DNA from: Avena insularis
Lineage: Eukaryota; Streptophyta; Magnoliopsida; Poales; Poaceae
DNA length: 64,000 bases
Reading direction: 5' to 3'
NCBI GenBank assembly: GCA_023614405.1
Contig: CM042696.1
Span: 336,775,211 to 336,839,210 of the forward strand
Made by a program: the position numbers and the translations under genes. Each line of letters begins with the position of its first letter. Position 1 is the first letter of the stretch. The notes below the pieces were generated by a model. It saw only the letters and a list, made by a program, of their open reading frames with translations, had not been told where the DNA came from and did not search any database. Positions 47,371-59,100 of the stretch are shown here, piece by piece.

Positions 47371-47791
47371 CCTGGCCGGTCTGGCCTGAGTTCTACAGCA
47401 AGACCTACACGCCAATCGATCGACCGATCGCCACCGGCGGGATCCTACAGATCCTGCCTAGTAGCTACATCCCAGCGTTGCGCCCGGTCATGCATAGCGC
47501 GATGATGCTGATCGGCACCATCAGATTGTTCGTCGGCTTCACCGATGCAGTCGACCTAGCGGGAACGACGATCGTCGGTGGATCGCTGCCACGCCGCGAT
47601 CTTCTCTCGGAGGAGCAGGTCCGCTACATAAGCCACCTAGCCACCGAGTATGACTCGGCCTCCAGTAACACGGTCGGGGCTAACGCCTCCACGAACGACG
47701 CAGCTCTCCACGACGATGCCGACTCTGCGACCCCTGCCTCGGTCGACGGATCCATCACCGCAATGTCACGGTAGGACACCATCATGCGGGT
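47371..47791 (+). pseudogene. Start of the Tat gag region, before the nested solo LTR
   Basis: A frame open to 47774 with VRYISHLATEYDSASSNTVG and an alanine/serine/aspartate-rich end. It has no ATG with clear support. A stop at 47774 and the solo LTR at 47792 interrupt it. The coding-like sequence resumes at 49294 (CGGGT target copy) with SNPEDFEDPSILGIFDSDSD. This is probably the variable N-terminal part of gag; no domain is recognised. Confidence 0.45.
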
Positions 47792-49293
47792 TGATGACCC
47801 ACAAGTATAGGGGGTGTATCACAGTATTTTCGATAAGTAAGAGTGTCGAACCCAACGAGGAGCAGAAGGTGTTGGCTAGTGGTATGGATCAGGAATTCTC
47901 TGCAAATACTTAGCAAACGGATTTTTAGGGTTTTTTGATAAAGCAAGTAAACAAAGTACGAGCAAATAAACGACAGTAGGAATAAATGCAGCAAGTGGCC
48001 CAATCCTTTATGCAGCAAAGGACAAGCCGGTTGTATTACTTAAGATGACCAAACGTTCTCGAGGACACATGGGAAGACTGTCAAGTGCTTTCGCTTCATA
48101 TAGTTGATTAATCTTCTCTAGCTTGCTAAGTGTTGTGTGGGTGAACCTGTGCTAATGTACCGCCCCATCCAAGACTAATACATGTGATTATACCCCTTGC
48201 AAACATCCGTAAGTACAAGAAAGTAATTAAGGTAGAGACCTAACCACAGCTTTAAACTCTAAGACCCTTACGTCCCTTGTGCAATGGTTTCCTAATGGGG
48301 GTTCAGGTTTCTGTCACTCCGGCAACCCCTACGATTAGTAGCCAAATACACAATGCATTCCCCTAGGCCATTATAGGTGAAGTGTCATGTAGTCGACGTT
48401 CACATGACACCACTAGAAGAAGTACACCACAACTTAAATATCAAACTATTGAATCTTTCTCAACACAACTCCACTACTAACAACATGACTTCTCCCATGT
48501 CCTCAAGAACAAAACGAACTACTCACAAGACATCATATGGATCATGATCAGAGATGGAATAATGATGTATAACAATCTGAACATAAACAATAATTCAATG
48601 GTTCACTCAATAGCATCAACTACAAAGAGTAATCAACACCAGGAAAGTTTCCCCTATGAACTAATGCAAGATTCAACTCAATTGTTACAGCAATATGGAG
48701 ATGGTGATGAGGGTGCTGATGGTGATGATGATGGTGGTGATGATGATGATGATCCCGATGAAGTCTAGCTTGATGGTGGTGTTGATGGCGATGATCTCCC
48801 CTCTCCGGGAAGGAATTCCCCTGGCAGAAATCTGTCTGCCGGAGAGATCTTTCTCTCTCGGTGTTTTCCGCCCCGCAGAGGCGGCAAAATCTTTCTGTGG
48901 TCGCTCCCCGAGTCTTAGGGTTTCGGGAGGATAATATACGCCAGAGGGGAGAGCCAGAGGTGGGATAGGGCGGCCACACCACTTTTGGGTGACCTGGGCT
49001 ACCAGCGCCAGGGTGGTGTGGGCCCTGGGGCCATCTCCACTCCGTCTTCGGCATCCTTAGTCTTCTGGAAAAATAGGATTTTCCGTATATTTTCCCGGAT
49101 TTTCTGATCTTCGCAATTTTGCCTCCAAATAGCACCTTTTCCATCAGAATCTGATGCAAATGGTCCATGCTCCAAAAGTCATCAACCATGCAAAAACAGA
49201 TGAAATAACATAAGTATCACCTCTCAATATGAAATATATCAATGAATAATAGTGAATTAAGACATAGAATAGTGATGCAAAATGTACGTATCA
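47792..49293 (-). mobile_element. Sabrina-type solo LTR nested in the Tat gag
   Basis: 1502 bp on minus, from TGATACGTAC to GGGTCATCA, with a perfect target duplication CGGGT at 47787-47791 and 49294-49298. There is no internal region, so it arose by recombination between the two LTRs of a former full element. TATATTA (minus) at 48932-48938 and the inverted repeat at 48974-48981/49014-49021 are kept. It inserted after the Tat element. Confidence 0.95.
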
Positions 49294-49298
49294 CGGGT

Positions 49299-50824
49299 CT
49301 CCAACCCTGAGGACTTCGAGGATCCCTCCATCCTTGGGATCTTCGATTCTGACTCCGACTCGGAGTCCCTTGAGGACTTCCATGCCAGATCCAATCGCTT
49401 CAACGTGATCTACATGGCGGGCAGCACGCCCCCTCCCCCTCGCCAGATCCATTCTGCATGTCGATCCCGCCAACCGCCATGGCCACGGAGGTGGAGGAAG
49501 CCCGCCTATGAATGGAGGAGGCGCAGCGCAGGGAGCTAGATGAGCGCGAGAAATTCCGCCTTGAGCGGGCAACCGCGCAGGAGATGTCACTCTACCATCA
49601 ACAGCGCATCAGGACCCGCCTGAACTCCAATGTCCAGGGCTGCATCCTGAACTTCAACGACAAAAGTGACCCCGCACACGCAGCCAAGCGCGAATACTAT
49701 GAGAACACGCCGCCAGGCGGCAGCAACCGACCACCACCCGGCGAATCGGCGACTGGGGCCCCACCGCCACCCATTGGTCGCGCCCCCCCACCGGCTAGCC
49801 ACGAATCATCATCTCGCCACAAGCCCGCGATGCCAACAGGATCCCACTGTACTCCACTCTAATGGACAACGTCATCATGGCCAACGCTACAGTCGCCCAC
49901 CTCGACATCCAAGGAGAGGGCATGCTGCAGATCCAGTACGCTAAGTCCCTACTCGCCAGGGCCGTCGAGTAGCAGGCCGCGGGAGTCGACCCGCGGGGGC
50001 GGATGTATTCCCGCTCATCGGCAAGCAGGGCAGCCTCAAGCGGCCCTCCAACCGTCGCCAACGCCGTCACCTGCCCACCACCCCAGCCCCTGGCACATCA
50101 GCCATGGGCCGCCCACCCCGCGCTCTCCACCAATGAGCCGCGGCTGGTGAACAACACGGTCGCCGCCAATGGGCAACCCATCAATGCCCGAACGCACATC
50201 GTCAACAACCAGGCCTAGCGGGCATGCCAGCCCAACGAATTGAGGCACACCCTCACCAACCGCGGCAACTCCGAACCCAGGGGCTCGCTCAGCCGAGTCG
50301 GCCCCCAGTGCTTCGGGCTAATGATCTGAGGCGAGAAGTACCCCGCTAACTTCAAGGCGCCCAAGGAGATCGAAAAGTATGACCCCACGTACGACCCAGC
50401 GGTGTGGCTGGACACGTACCTCATGGCGATGGGAATCGCCAGCCACACCGACCTGCTAGTCGCTCGCTACCTCCCCCTGATGATGGAGGGTGAGACCCGG
50501 CAATGGATCAACACCCTCCCCGCCGACAGCATCGACTCGTGGGACGAGATGCGGGACGCCTTCGTCAGGCCCTTCGAGGGCTCCTACACCCATGCCACCA
50601 CCATTGAGGACCTGGAGCGATGCATTCAGGGGCAGCGCGAGTCGACCCGCCACTAGATCTAGAGGTGGCAGGAACTATGGATCAACGACTCCGAAATTCA
50701 CCCGGACACGGCGATCCAGTGCTTCAATAACACGTGCCGGTAACAACCCCTGGTATCTAAGATCAAGAGGGTCTACCAGACGCTAGACAGCATCCCCGAC
50801 CTCCTCGAGATTGCCAAACGGTAT
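49299..50824 (+). pseudogene. Tat gag, N-terminal and capsid part
   Basis: GC-rich coding-like sequence. Short frames begin with an acidic serine-rich run (GIFDSDSDSESLEDF), then an arginine/glutamate-rich helix (EEAQRRELDEREKFRLERAT). The retrotransposon gag domain is clear in 50402-50656: MWLDTYLMAMGIASHTDLLV, ARYLPLMMEGETRQWINTLP, SWDEMRDAFVRPFEGSY. It is followed by stops at 50654 and 50660 and then by a stretch readable as RWQELWINDSEIHPDTAIQC and KIKRVYQTLDSIPDLLEIAK. At least four stops or shifts occur. The capsid part has the typical W-x-x-L-P pattern. Confidence 0.75.
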
Positions 50825-51742
50825 GTGGCGGAGGACCCCAACCAGGACTCTGACGACAAGTCGGGAGGAAGACGCTGCACTAGCGGCCACGAGAACGGGC
50901 GACAGCGTGACATGCGCTACAGCAATACTCGCCTCACCGGCAAGCGCTACGGTGACGGGCGAGTCGACTTCGTTGCTAACACCAGTTACGGCCAACGCGA
51001 CCCGAAGAACTTCCGCCACGAGAGAGGAAACTACCTCGACAACGGAAACTACCGCGCCAACAATGCGGCGAGGCCGAAATTCGACCCCGCCGCCCTGCTC
51101 GACCAACCCTATGTCTACCACAACAGGGAGGGGAAACCTGCCACCCACACCACCGCAGACTGCCATTCTCTAAAGGAGATCGAAAAAGCAAGGCGAGCAA
51201 GGGAGGACGCCAACAACAACCCACCAAGGGACAACGGCAATGCCGGCGGGTTTGGAAACACTGTCGGCTCGCTACACACCTTCACCAGGCTCGGCACCAA
51301 ATGCGAGAAGAAGGTGCTCGCCCGCGCGGTTGCTGTGAATGCGGTGACCCAAGTCAACATCCCCCGCTTCCTCAACTGGTCTGAGCAAAGCATCACCTGG
51401 AGTCGCCAGGATCACACGCCTAGGATCGAGTACCCAGGGCGAGTCGCCCTGTTGATCCGGCCCAAAGTGGCCGACTACTGGCTGCCCAAGACGCTGATGG
51501 ACGACGGAAGCTCCATCAACATCATGTACTTGGACACATTCAAGAGGCTCCACCTCCTGGAGTCAGCGATCGAGCCGACACTCACCATGTTCCACGGCAT
51601 CGTCCCTGGTCGGAAGGCGTATCCGATCGGCAAGGTGATGCTGCCAGTCACCTTTGGCACACGAGCGAACTTCTGCACCGATCGGATCGTCTTCGATCTC
51701 GTGAACTTCCGCAGCCCTTACCACTGCGTCCTAGGGCGCTAG
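50825..51742 (+). pseudogene. Tat gag C-terminus and aspartic protease
   Basis: A 305-codon frame, the best preserved of the element. The first half is basic and asparagine-rich, with a zinc-knuckle-like HTTADCHSLKEIEKARRARE in which most metal ligands are absent. The second half is the protease: MDDGSSINIMYLDTFKRLHL (active site D-D-G-S, usually D-G-G-S in this lineage) and the end FRSPYHCVLGR. A TAG stop at 51740-51742 follows LGR, where relatives have glutamine (LGRQAF), a C-to-T change. The protein would normally run on into RT. Confidence 0.82.
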
Positions 51743-52083
51743 GCGTTCTCCAAGTTCATGGCAACCCCAATTATACCAACAACTTGATGAAGCTCCTAGG
51801 GCCAAGTGGCATCATCAATGTCCACGGCGACCTCGACATGGCCGTGGAGTGCGAAGACAAAGGTGCCAAGCTCGCCGACACTGTCATTGCTGCAGAAACA
51901 AATCACACAGACGAGCTCGTGAAATATGCGAGCAACATCGACAAGGACGACCCCACCATCCTGAAGAAGCCAACTGCCGCAAGTTCCACCTTCGAGGCGG
52001 CCATGCACACCCGCACCGTCGAGCTTGTTCCAGGTGACTCCAGCCAGATGGTCACCATCGGGGCGCACATGAGCCCCGCATAG

Positions 52084-53274
52084 GAAAGCACGCTCATCGG
52101 GTTCCTACATGAGAATCGAGACATCTTTGAATGGAAAGAATCCGACATGCCTGGTGTCCCGAGGGAACTCGCTGAGCACAAACTCAACGCCGACCCCAAA
52201 GTGCGACCAGTGAAGCAGTCGCTACGGCCCTTCAATGAAGAGCGCCACCGAGCAATCGCCAAAGAAGTACAGCGCCTGCTAGCCGCAGGCTTCATTCGGC
52301 CCATCAAGTACTCCAAATGGTTGGCAAACCCAGTCCTGGTCCTGAAAAAGAACAACACCTGGAGAATGTGTATCGACTACACCAACCTCAACAACGCCTG
52401 CTCGAAGGAGGAGTTCGTCCTACCGCACATAGACCAGATCATCGACTCGACCATGTGATCAGAGTCGATGTGCTTCCTTGACGCGTATTCTGGCTACAAC
52501 CAGATCAAAATGGCTGTCGAGGATGAGGAGAAGACGGTGTTCATCATGCCATTCGGCGCCTTCTGCTACACGGCCATGACATTTGGCCTCAAGAACTCCG
52601 GCGCCACCTACCAAAGGTGCATGCAGGAATGCCTCGCGGACCAAATTGGCCGCAACATCCACGTCTATATCGACGACGTGGTGGTTAAATCCACCCGCTA
52701 GGACGACCTACTCGCCGACCTGGCCGAGACCTTTGCAAATCTGCGGAGGTACAACATCAAGCTCAACCCAGGAAAATGCACCTTCGGTGTCCCCACCGGA
52801 CAGCTCCTGGGATACGTGGTCTTGAAGCGGGGCATCGAGGAAAACCCCACCAAGATCGACACCATCGCGTGGCTCGGGAAACCCGAGTGCCTGCGCGACG
52901 TCTAAAAGTTGGCCGGGCGAGTCGCGGCTCTCAGTTGCTTCATTCCCCAGCTCGGCAAGAAGGCAATACCCCTCTACCGCCCGATGCACAATAATCCCAC
53001 ATTCCAATGGAACGCAGAAGCAGACAACGCGCTCAAGGCACTCAAATAAGTGCTACTCGCGGCTCCACTACTCGCTTCCCCAATCGACAAAGAGCCAATG
53101 CTCGTCTACGTGGCGGCCTCCACTCGAGTCGTCAGCACCGTGATTGTCATCGAACGACCAGAAGAGGGCAAGGAGCACCCCATACAGCGCCTTGTATACT
53201 ACATCAACGAGGTCCTGACGGACTCAAGGCAGCGCTACCCGCAGTACCAGAAATTGGTATACGTGGTATTCTGA
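52084..53274 (+). pseudogene. Tat reverse transcriptase and gypsy-type RNase H
   Basis: Reverse transcriptase in one frame broken by five stops. Blocks in order: MPGVPRELAEHKLNADPKVR, LLAAGFIRPIKYSKWLANPV, TWRMCIDYTNLNNACSKEEF, CFLDAYSGYNQIKMAVEDEE, the catalytic YIDDVVVKSTR at about 52667-52698, NPGKCTFGVPTGQLLGYVV and LGKPECLRDV. Then the RNase H: PMLVYVAASTRVVSTVIVIE and HPIQRLVYYINEVLTDSRQR, ending VVF-stop-AQRRLPHYFQEH. Stops are at 52081 (just before), 52456, 52699, 52903, 53047 and 53272. The YIDD catalytic site itself is intact. Confidence 0.88.
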
Positions 53275-53905
53275 GCCCAACGGCGACTACCCCACTACTT
53301 CCAGGAGCACCCAATCATGGTCGTCTCCTCCGCGCTGCTGCAGGACATCATCCGCAACCGTGAGGCGACTGGGCCAGTCGCTAAGTGGGCCATCGAGATC
53401 GGCGTCCACAACATCAAGTACGAGCCATGCAAAGCGATCAAATCGCAGGCCCTGGCTGATTTCCTCGCTGACTGGGAAGAGGCACAGCAGCCGGAGAAAC
53501 TCTCCTACCTCCATTACTGGTCGCTCCACTTCGACGAATATAAGAACACCGATGGCGTCGGGGCCGGGGTCATACTGACCCCCCCAACGTAGACAAGCTC
53601 CGCTACATGCTCCACCTCGACTTCAAGCCCTGCACCAACAACATGGCCGAATACGAGGCCCTCCTTCACGGCATGCGGGGCGCCAAGGAAATGAACGTCA
53701 ATCGGCTATGATGCTACGGCGACTCCGACCTAGTCGTCGGCCAAGTCGCGGGGACCTGTGACGTCGTCTCTCCAACAATGATAGCATACCGCCAAGCGGT
53801 AGACCAGCTGGGAGGGCACTTCACGGGCTACTTAGTCGAGTGGATCGACAGCCGCAAAAACAAGGAGGCAGATGCCCTCTCCCGCATCGGGTTGGCTCGG
53901 TAGAC
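53275..53905 (+). pseudogene. Second, archaeal-type RNase H of the Tat element
   Basis: A second RNase H domain after the gypsy one and before integrase. Residues that mark it: LHFDEYKNTDGVGAGVILT (first acidic site; relatives have FDGS), NNMAEYEALLHGMRGAKEM (glutamate site) and CYGDSDLVVGQVAGT (aspartate site), then RKNKEADALSRIGLAR. This extra aRNH is known only in the Tat group among plant gypsy elements. A one-base change in a C run near 53578-53584 shifts the frame in the middle, and TGA at 53709 (relatives have arginine) and TAG at 53901 add stops. Confidence 0.82.
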
Positions 53906-55278
53906 TCCGCCCGCATGAGTCTTCCTCGACATCATTCACAAGCCTTCAGTCTCCCTGCCAAAGGAGATCGACATCAGGATATCACCGCAGCCCGAGCCCG
54001 CCCTCGTCACCAAGGTCATGGAGCACAGCTACTGGACTGCACCATACATCGCCTTCCTCGAGCACAAGGACCTTCCAAATAACGAGACGGAATCACGAAT
54101 GATAGTGCTCTGTTGCAAATCCTTTGTCATCATAAACGGCGAGCTCCACAAATGCAGCATGACCAGCGTGTTCTAGTGATATGTACAAACAGAAGAAGGA
54201 CGCAAGATCTTCCAAGACATCCACGCTAGCGACTGCGGCCATCATGCCGGCGCCAAGTCGCTGGTCGCCAAAGCCATGCGACACGACTTCTACTGGCTCA
54301 CCGCGCATGCCGACGCCACCGACATCGTCCAACGGTGCGTCGGGTGCCAGAAGTACACCAACCAGACGCATCTCCCTGGTTCGGTACTCAAGAACATCCC
54401 CATCACCTAGCCATTCGCCGTATGGGGCATGGACATGGTCGGCTCGTTCAAGAAGGCCCCATCCGGCTTCACCCACCTCCTGGTCGCGGTCGACAAGTTC
54501 ACCAAGTGGGTCGAAGCCAAACCGATCAAGAAGTACGACGGCAGGACTGCCACCAGGTTTCTCCGCGAGCTCATCTACCGGTATGGCTACCCGCATAGCA
54601 TCATAATGGACAACAACACCAACTTCGCCAAAGGCACCATGGCAGAGTTCTGCGAGGAGCACAGCATACGGCTTGACCTCGCCTCAGTCGCCCACCCGGA
54701 GTCGAATGGCCAAGCAGAATGCATTAATCAAAGTGTCCTCCATGGGCTCAAACCGCGACTTCAGGTGCCCCTCGAGCGAACCCCAGGATGCTGGGTCGAA
54801 GATCTCCCCTCCGTAATATGGGGCATACGCACCTTTGTCAACCGCTCCATGGGGTTCACACCCTTCTTCATGGTATATGGCGCTGAGGCCGTAATGCCAA
54901 CCGACCTGGAGCATGATTCACCCCGAGTCACCAACTACGTCGAGGCGGCAAACGAGATCGCCCGCCAAGATGGAATCGACCAGCTCGACGAGGCACGTGA
55001 CCTAGCTCGCTCCCGCACCGCCATCTACCAGCAGGTACTCCGCCACTACCACAGCCGCCGAGTCCGGACCCGCACCTTCTAGGAAGGGGACCTGGTCCTA
55101 CGACTGGTCCAGGAAAAGAAGGGCATGCACAAGCTCTCCCCCCCATGGGAGGGGCCATTCGCCATAGGGCGAGTCCTCGGCAACAACGCCTACTACCTCA
55201 TCGACATAGGAGGCAACGGCCAACTCGAGGTCGGGAGGCCATGGAATGTAAACCTCCTCCGAAAGTTCTATACATAGA
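53906..55278 (+). pseudogene. Tat integrase
   Basis: Domain order: HHCC zinc domain (DCGHHAGAKSLVAKAMRHDF, RCVGCQKYTNQTH), catalytic core with D in VWGMDMVGSFKKA, D in IIMDNNTNFAKG and E in ESNGQAECINQSV, then the C-terminal part PWEGPFAIGRVLGNNAYYLI with LRKFYT at the end. The main frame 54429-55082 is 217 codons long. TAG stops at 54174, 54408 and 55080 and a TGA at 54177 break the rest; 54408 and 55080 replace glutamine in relatives (ITQPFA, FQEGDL). The natural end is the TAG at 55276-55278. The catalytic triad is present. Confidence 0.9.
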
Positions 55279-56122
55279 ACTCAAACTTGTACTCAACTGC
55301 TATATAATGAAATACATTCGGATCGCACAAATTGTGTCCACTCGCCATCTTCTTGTGCCACTCGCACTTGTACATTCAGCAATATGCTAACTACAGAAGT
55401 CAACCCTTGGTCGAGCGACCAGCACGGCTAAGTAGTGCGACCCAAGGGCATCGAAGATATTCGGGCCTTGTGTCATCCAAGAACACGGAACCCCGGAGCC
55501 ACCATCGGAGTTGCCTCGCTCGACTGGCCTACCGGGCTAAGACGACCGATAAACATTTCTCACGGCGACCTGTCATCCCCATCCTCTTGCAAAGCAACTC
55601 AAACAGTTAAGTATCACGCACGGGGACTTTGCAACACGAAAACGTCAAGCGGCTCGGGAACACACCAAGTAAGAGTGCTGCCTTGGACTCGCCACGCGAC
55701 TGGCTTTCCGAGCCAGGGGTAGAGACACGTTACAAACAACGTATCAGATCCTACGATGGGCACGCGCCTAGAACGGCTAAGTACCATGCTCGGGGACTCG
55801 CCTAAACTGACCCCACTTGCCCCTGGGAAAACGGCTAACTACAGAGCCCCCTCGAAGTCGCAAAGCGACTGCCCTACGTGCCACGACAAACCAGCACCAA
55901 CCAAAACAAAAACTCAAAGCAAATACACATGCACATAAACGAGTTATATCCCATTAAAGGGCGGACACGCTCGGGGACTCGCTCAAATAAAAATCAACAT
56001 ATAACACACTTGATCATGCATTGCGAGTCGATTGACTCCCCTTACTTCCATACATATGTATTGTTCACATTTAAAAAAGTGGCTACTCGGCATAATTTAC
56101 AAAAGCCCCCTAGGGCAGCGAT
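55279..56122 (+). other. Spacer between pol and the antisense gene
   Basis: No supported gene. The phrase CTCGGGGACTCGC occurs at 55790 and 55971, a motif repeated through the 3' half of the element (also 56738 and 57303-57436). It resembles the polypurine-like text GGACTACTG just before the 3' LTR. Confidence 0.5.
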
Positions 56123-59100
56123 CTATTTTGCAGGCTCTGATGAAGAGGCGCCGCCATCGCCCTTGACCCAGACGAATAGCACCCACGGATTCGTCGGATA
56201 CATCATCAACAACTTCGACAACACCGACCGGAAGAGCTGCTCCGACTTCAGGTCACGCTGCTTCGTCTCGGGGTCGCACAATGCTACCACCGTCTCCTGG
56301 TACGGAAACAAGCCCCCTATCGCCAGCACCTGATCTGCGAATGGAGCAGCCTTGGTGGTCAGCCTCAACACCTCCGACATCTCCACCGAGCCAGTCATCA
56401 ATGGGTAGCCACTGGTAACATCGTTGAGGTCTAAGTCGTCAGGGAAATGCGTGAGCCCTAGGCTCAACACCGTGGTGGCCCCACGCCTGAAGGCTGAACG
56501 CGCCATCCACTCCACAATGGCGGGTGCCTCCTCCAGATAGCGCCATACCTTAGTTAGCCCCCCAGGAATAACCTCGGTAGAGGACATCCCTTAAAGTACA
56601 GCCTAGACGCACGACTCCTAGGCGGTGCGTTCAACACCGTAGTCACGCATTGTGAGGCATCGAAGGTCTGCATCACCGGGTCACTTTGTCCTATGAAAGG
56701 TGCAATGTCAGACACCCAACATCAATAAGGACTCACCCACTCGGGGACTCACCGCATATCAAAGGAAAGAGTAATCACTCACCAAGGAGTTTCTGGCAGC
56801 TCTCCGTCACATGCTTCTCAAGGGCACCAAGGTCGCCCTGCATCCCAAGGATGATCGAGTCAGCAGATTTCCTCTCCTCCTCCGCCGCGGCGACTGTGGC
56901 CTTGGCCCTCTCTTCAGAAGAGATCATCGACGCCTTCGCCTCCTCCAGTTCAATCACTAATGAGTTGATTCGCCCCTTTGCCACATCTAGTTCTGCAGCC
57001 AGGACGTACCCTTCACGGGCCTTGACAATAGCAGCCGGAAGACAATCTACAAAGCAGGAGAAACACAAGTCAGTCTTGTGCATGCAACAATAGCTCAAGC
57101 TCGCCAAGCAGAACAACAACTCACAAGCAACTTCCTGGAGTCTTCGGTTGGCCTCTTGTACCACACGCAGGTCATGCTCCAGGCGTTCCTTCGTGGCTTG
57201 CCGATCTGACGATTCCCTCTGCAGGCCTTATAAACAGAACAAACATTAAGCGACCAGACGACTACAATCTTAAGTGTCGGTGCTGAAATTTAGTGACTAG
57301 ACACTCGGGGACTGGACGACTACAATTTGAAGTGCCTAGCCACTGAAATTCAGTGACTAGACACTCGGGGACTAGCGACTAGCAGAAATTCAGTGCCCGG
57401 CCGCTGAAATTCAGCGATCGGGCACTCGGGGACTGGACATACCTGAATGGCGGCACCAAGCATGCCACGAAGCTCGCTGGCATTTTTTGAAGGAACTATA
57501 AAGGACGTGCGCCCGCGAAGAGGCCCAACATCCTCATCAACGATCTCCGGAATCTGTGGAGATTGGTTCTCCGCCATGAACGGGAATCCCTTCGCCATGA
57601 AGCACGGAAACGACGCAGCCGCCCTAGTCGGAGTGCTAGTCATTGGGGCCAACGGTTCTATCGATGGAGCCCTCTTGGCTGGCTCCGATTGGACGACCAC
57701 CACTTCCTCGGCACGGACAGCAGGGTCATTCCCCCGGAGCTATCCTCTGTCGCAGCATCAACGATATCTCCTTTCCGTTTCTTTGCGCCCTCAGCAGGCG
57801 TGACCTCTGCAATAGGCTTCCTCTTCATGGGGGATCGACCTCCTCTACGGCGACGATTGGCAGAATTTTAGCCACAATAGAGCGACCTATCTTCTTGGCA
57901 CCAGACCTACGAAATCACCAAGGTCAGCAAAGAAATCATGCAAGAAAACATCAAAGAATGGAAAGGAGAATACTAGACTCACTTGGCGACCGGAAGAACA
58001 CGTAGCCCTGTGCTGATGTGGGCAGGCTTATCCAGCTCTAGGCCCAGCTTGCACAAGAGCCCCTTCTCAAAGACACCTGCAGCCCATGACACCACGGGCT
58101 TCTTCGATGATGAAGCCGCGGTCGCAGGAATCTCTGGCCTGGACGACGCGGTCGTCCCCTCCGGGTGTGGCGACCTTGATGCCTCAGCTTCAGCAGCTCC
58201 TGGCTCCGATGCAGCCGAGACTGTTGGCACGATCACCGCGAGAGGAACTTCTACCTCCACCGCCGTGTCCGCAACTTCTGGTCCCATCATCGGAGTTGTA
58301 TCCTCCGGGATCTCGGGCGAGGTCTTGGTCACGTCGTCATCGGACTCGTCGTCCGATCCGCGACCGACCTGCCTGGCGACGCTGGCTTCGGAGCTGGCTT
58401 CTTCGTGGGCGATTTCGGTTTGCACGCAGGCTTCGCCGGCGTGGCCGTTCGCCGTGAACTGTGCTCTTGCAAAATTTCGTCGTCTTCATCGCTTTCTTCA
58501 AGACTACGACTCGCCTCGATATCGCGCTGCTTCTGCATGCGAGTCTTGTGGGCCACGGGCACTCGGGGAGGAACCTCCCTCTCTTCCTCTTCACTCTCGG
58601 AGGATTCCCCATCGGTCCCCTCCCCAATTTCTTTGGGAACCTCCTCGTCAAGTTGGGGAAGCCAACCCTCGAGGACCTGAAACAACTGAGAGTTTCCACA
58701 AATCAACATTATAAGATGCGGTTGCAAATTGCCTCGCGAGAGTGATGACTGAAGATAAATCTAATGAGAGTGGCTTACCGTAGGAGCCTCATTCTTCTCG
58801 GGCACATACGGGGCGATCCCAGCCGACGTGGTGGTGAATTCTGCGTTGGTGATCTTCTTCAAAACGGCCTTGTAGTCCGCGGCGTCCCACGACTCCTTGC
58901 TGGTCCGGGAAGGATCATTGTTCCCGGTGTATTCATACATCTAGTGGGACCGGGTCACCAATGGGACCAAATGCCGCCCAAGCCAGCAATTGTACAGATT
59001 AATCGTGGACAACCCCTTGTCCTTCAGCTCCTGGATCTGGTCCATCATCTCCACGACGGCCATCCTCTGATCGTTGGGAGCTTGTCCGCTATCAGTCGGC

